This document shows, piece by piece, positions 3,749-6,313 of a DNA stretch of 6,313 nt. The translations under genes were made by a program, and so were the position numbers. The stretch lies in NCBI GenBank assembly GCA_020435025.1, contig JAGRAG010000474.1:1-6313 (forward strand), given 5' to 3'. Under the pieces are notes generated by a model. The model saw only the letters and a list, made by a program, of their open reading frames with translations, made no database searches and was not told the origin of the DNA. How positions within the stretch are numbered: the first letter of the stretch is position 1; every line of letters starts with the position of its first letter. This stretch comes from Bdellovibrionales bacterium (GTDB taxonomy: Bacteria > Bdellovibrionota > Bdellovibrionia > Bdellovibrionales > UBA1609).

Positions 3749-6067
3749 GTGAGACTAGCAACGGTAACTTTAAAAAGAATGATGTGGTTTGGGCTACTGC
3801 TCGTGGCGACGATTTCTTTACCCAAAAAAATTGCTTCTGTAGATCATCGCGGTGTTACAACTCGTCTTGTATTTAAACTTCAAAAAGCAAACCCTCCATT
3901 TGCCGCTTTCGAAGACAGCCGCGATTTAGAAAATGGGCCCTCAGATTCTAGAAAAATGAAAGAAGATGGTGAAGCTCTATTTAATGAAAAGAAATCAACA
4001 TCATTAGTTGCTGGCGAAGTCTTTGATCTTGAAAAGTTAAAACAAGAGGACATTGAGGTCGCAGTTTCTTCTTCTATTGTAGCTGACAACAGGCGACTAA
4101 AAGGAATGGTTTTCAAACGTGCGGCAACTACAGACACTGTTGTGTCGGGAATCCAGAATCAGAGAAAAGATTCTCGAGAAGTGTCGTCAATCGAATTTGA
4201 GCGACCCGCTCCTATCTACACAACATCTGGAAAGTTGAAGTCACTAAAAGAGAGGAAGGAGATTCTCGCTGCTCATTTCGCGACCACTTTCAATCAACCC
4301 ACAGTGGATGAAAGGGAGCAAAAGGAAAAGACAGAAGCTCTTATAGCTCAGGCAGCAACGGAGTCGAGAGTGGCTGCGAACACGAGGGAGTTTGTTGCCT
4401 CTACCGGAACAAAAGTTATAGTTAAGCGCACTAATAATAGTCCTATCAAACCATCTGACTCCCGGTCCTCATCTCCACAAGTTGCTCCTGAGGTTGACAA
4501 TCTGGCTCGCGATGGCGCGGATTTTGTAAGGCGAGCTGTTGCGAGTCACCAATCGGAAAAAACGGAAGACCCGTCCGTTGCGGGGATCATAACGGACCCA
4601 GAGGGTGATAGAGGTTACTCTTATGTGATCCATGGTGATCTAGAAATGAGAGATGGACTTGCGTATACTGGGGTCGATACTTTTCTTAGAGTGGTACATA
4701 TTCAAGGGGGCTATCTTCAAAATGAAGGAGTCGTTTGGGCTTCTGAGGGCCGTTTTGAAATAGTTGTTGATAAGGTAGAGGGCTACCTCATTGGAGAGCT
4801 AAGATCGTCCGAGGGAGAGCTTCTGGGTTACTCCGAATTAGGATTAGATTCGATTAAAAATATTGATGCAAAAAGTAATGAGATAAAAGATGTTCACCTC
4901 GTGATTCGTCCTGCGCCAAAAGGGCTTATGGTTGAAGTCAGCTCGGCCCGTTCGTTTGAAGGGAATGAATTCAGGCTTGATAATGTTGACCTGTCTATAG
5001 ACGCTATGGAAAGAAGAATTCCTGAAAGCAAAAAAGGACAGTATATTGATGATTCCTTATCAGCGGATTCGTCCTTTGTCTTAAAAGCAGAAAAGGAAGG
5101 GTATTGGAATTCACTTGCGATACGCGAAGCACAGTCCCATGAAAAAATGGTCATGTTTCCTGATTCAATGATTGAAGCCTTGATCAGCTTGAGTGTTAAA
5201 GAATCAACTAATAGTGAAAATGAATATGGAGTGGTGTGGGGTAGAGTCCTAGATGCAGGAAACCCAGTTAAAGATGCAAAAGTGGCCATGGTGGGTGAGG
5301 GGTACGTAGGCCCCATTTATTTCACCAAATATATTCCTGATCAGACTTTGAAAAGCACTTCTGAAAATGGGCTCTTTGCCTTTGTGAGGGTCGTGCCAGG
5401 CATTCAGTCCATCGAAGTCGCCGCCCATGGAAAGCGTTTTTTGGCAGAGGTCTTTCCTGTAGGTGCCAAAGCCGTTTCGCAGATAGATATAAAGTCTCTA
5501 AGAACTCGAAATGTAACGGTCTCTTTGTATGACGGATTTAATGGCGAGGCAAAACCAGGGAAAATTCAAGTTATCGGATCGTCTCGTGAAATTTTTGTAG
5601 AGAAACAAAAGTCCAAAGAAGTGGTCCTTCCTGGAGGTTCTGGGGTTATGATTGTTGAGGCCGATGCGGGAAAAACTTATGAAGTCTCTAGAGTCACTAC
5701 AAAAAAATCGGCCTATCATATTAAATTTCCATTTGTTACGACGGCTTGGTTAGAAAAATTAGTAAAACAAGCTAATTTAGAAATGAATCCCGATCTGGGC
5801 AAGGTCGTTGGTTTTAATAAGTTAAGTTATAAAGATGTCTTTATTGACGGTGGCTACGGAACGAACTCTAGCCAAGTGATTTATTTTGATAAAAAAGGCC
5901 GCTATCTGCAACCTTCTCAGTGGAGTCAGAGCGCAGGATTTTTATTCATCAATGTCCCAATTGGATATAGGACATTGACCGCACATTCAGAGGAAACGGG
6001 TTTGACCTCGGTTCAAGTTTTAATTACGGCGCCTGGAGCTGTCAACGTTGCAACCTTTGAGGAGTAA
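3749..6067 (+). CDS. Large exported multidomain protein with carboxypeptidase-regulatory-like beta domains
   Basis: This 772-residue protein has an N-terminal basic segment (R2, K9, R10) and a hydrophobic stretch at 11-25, so it is exported or membrane-anchored with its bulk in the periplasm or beyond. Residues about 33-285 are charged, S/T/E/K-rich and probably disordered. A beta-rich domain at about 290-370 carries HGDLEMRDGLAYTG and EGRFEIVVD. Another beta-rich stretch covers about 378-490. Residues 494-581 (G-V-V-W-G-R-V through VPGIQSIEVAAHGKRF) look like a carboxypeptidase-regulatory/transthyretin-like domain. Residues 684-770 (GKVVG, IYFDKKG, GFLFINVPIGYRTLTAH) appear to be a second, diverged copy, with a linker domain between. 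No catalytic motif was seen, so a structural, adhesive or scaffold role is likely, but the function is unknown. The GTG start has only a weak GGA before it. An in-frame ATG at 3779 is possible but would lose the basic n-region. Confidence 0.85.
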   Translation: MRLATVTLKRMMWFGLLLVATISLPKKIASVDHRGVTTRLVFKLQKANPPFAAFEDSRDLENGPSDSRKMKEDGEALFNEKKSTSLVAGEVFDLEKLKQEDIEVAVSSSIVADNRRLKGMVFKRAATTDTVVSGIQNQRKDSREVSSIEFERPAPIYTTSGKLKSLKERKEILAAHFATTFNQPTVDEREQKEKTEALIAQAATESRVAANTREFVASTGTKVIVKRTNNSPIKPSDSRSSSPQVAPEVDNLARDGADFVRRAVASHQSEKTEDPSVAGIITDPEGDRGYSYVIHGDLEMRDGLAYTGVDTFLRVVHIQGGYLQNEGVVWASEGRFEIVVDKVEGYLIGELRSSEGELLGYSELGLDSIKNIDAKSNEIKDVHLVIRPAPKGLMVEVSSARSFEGNEFRLDNVDLSIDAMERRIPESKKGQYIDDSLSADSSFVLKAEKEGYWNSLAIREAQSHEKMVMFPDSMIEALISLSVKESTNSENEYGVVWGRVLDAGNPVKDAKVAMVGEGYVGPIYFTKYIPDQTLKSTSENGLFAFVRVVPGIQSIEVAAHGKRFLAEVFPVGAKAVSQIDIKSLRTRNVTVSLYDGFNGEAKPGKIQVIGSSREIFVEKQKSKEVVLPGGSGVMIVEADAGKTYEVSRVTTKKSAYHIKFPFVTTAWLEKLVKQANLEMNPDLGKVVGFNKLSYKDVFIDGGYGTNSSQVIYFDKKGRYLQPSQWSQSAGFLFINVPIGYRTLTAHSEETGLTSVQVLITAPGAVNVATFEE
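5231..6058 (+). repeat. Two diverged copies of a beta-sandwich domain within the large protein
   Basis: Residues about 494-581 and 684-770 share an order of landmarks: a short G-x-V-x-G strand, an I-Y-F strand, a G-L-F-A-F or G-F-L-F-I strand, V-P-G-I-Q-S-I-E-V or V-P-I-G-Y-R-T-L-T-A, a second long strand, and a closing G-A-x-x-V strand. Identity is low, so this is a protein-level repeat with no obvious DNA repeat. About 100 residues separate the copies. Confidence 0.5.
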
Positions 6068-6069
6068 AC

Positions 6070-6100
6070 TCATACCAATGACTTAATGGAATTGGTATGA
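6070..6100. terminator. Convergent-gene hairpin, possible bidirectional terminator
   Basis: A perfect 10-bp inverted repeat (TCATACCAAT at 6070-6079, ATTGGTATGA at 6091-6100) surrounds an 11-base loop. It starts two bases after the stop of the large gene and lies 41 bases beyond the end of the opposing minus-strand gene. The position is right for a shared terminator. There is no T run on the plus strand after it, and only TTT on the minus strand, so it is not a classic intrinsic terminator. It may stabilise 3' ends. Confidence 0.5.
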
Positions 6101-6141
6101 TCTCAACAAACAGCAACATTTATTTGCGGAAAAATTCATTC

Positions 6142-6312
6142 TTATGATTTTTTAGGGACTTTACGGTCGGCAAGTGCAATATGGGTTTTTAAATTTTCGG
6201 CGGCATCTTTAGGAAGAAAGATCTTTAGCTTCTTGGGAAGCAGAACGTTTTTTGCCATAGCCCTCTTTAAATCTAAATTGTAATTTAAGAACTCTTCTTT
6301 AGTGAGCTTTGT
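6142..6312 (-). CDS. C-terminal end of an unidentified protein (partial, runs off right edge)
   Basis: On the minus strand a frame is open from the right edge (6312) to a TAA at 6144-6142, encoding at least 56 residues. The segment is lysine-rich, with a probable helix (TKEEFLNYNLDLKRAM), the strand-like VLLPKKLKIFLP, a second probable helix (AAENLKTHIALAD) and a basic tail ending KKS. No family was recognised. Purely within the window a 38-residue protein could begin at the internal ATG (6256-6258), but the frame stays open upstream of it and no clear ribosome-binding site was seen there. A longer gene continuing past the edge is therefore more likely. It converges on the large exported-protein gene. 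Confidence 0.5.
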   Translation of the reverse strand, partial: TKLTKEEFLNYNLDLKRAMAKNVLLPKKLKIFLPKDAAENLKTHIALADRKVPKKS

Positions 6313-6313
6313 G

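Noticed and set aside
4894..5316. A 140-codon open frame on the minus strand inside the large exported-protein gene
   Set aside because: The plus-strand frame has coherent domains across the same bases. The minus-strand translation is serine/threonine/phenylalanine-rich with no motif and no ribosome-binding site, as expected for a shadow frame.
1..6313. Mobile elements, CRISPR arrays, tRNA or rRNA genes, phage or defence systems
   Set aside because: No transposase or integrase motifs, no spaced repeats, no tRNA-like cloverleaf and no rRNA sequence were seen. The window is almost fully covered by ordinary genes with short gaps.

Overview
This window reads as a chromosomal, housekeeping-rich stretch from a Gram-negative bacterium. 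Two lipobox proteins and a large exported protein point to a cell with a periplasm and outer membrane. The base composition looks moderately AT-rich by eye. The gene set (LptM-like lipoprotein, dapA, dapB, an HPPK-like protein, a small transaldolase, lineage-specific exported proteins) would fit a Bdellovibrionota or other former deltaproteobacterial genome, but that placement is inference, not something read from a marker gene.

Region 1 (1-2502) is a tightly packed plus-strand operon. It opens with the last 49 codons of an unidentified gene. It continues through a small LptM/YifL-type lipoprotein, dapA (4-hydroxy-tetrahydrodipicolinate synthase), dapB (its partner reductase) and a protein with the fold signature of HPPK/FolK. 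The first four genes overlap by stop/start tetranucleotides (ATGA, ATGA, GTGA); the fifth follows 12 bases after dapB. DapA and DapB catalyse consecutive steps towards diaminopimelate and lysine, feeding peptidoglycan. The LptM-like lipoprotein would act on the LPS export machinery, so the operon has a cell-envelope theme. The HPPK-like protein has lost both metal-binding aspartates and is the clearest oddity.

Region 2 (2503-3690) holds a 97-base gap with a weak candidate promoter, then a TalC/MipB-type transaldolase and, 5 bases later, an unrecognised lipoprotein of 146 residues. Its start codon lies inside a perfect 9-bp hairpin followed by a T run.

Region 3 (3691-6067) is one large gene for a 772-residue exported protein. 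It has an N-terminal hydrophobic segment, a long probably disordered charged region, and then a series of beta-rich domains. Two of these look like diverged copies of a carboxypeptidase-regulatory-like (transthyretin-like) domain. A good sigma70-like promoter candidate sits across the end of the preceding gene.

Region 4 (6068-6313) has a 10-bp perfect hairpin between this gene and the C-terminal end of a convergent minus-strand gene that runs off the right edge. No RNA genes, mobile elements, CRISPR arrays or origins were seen.
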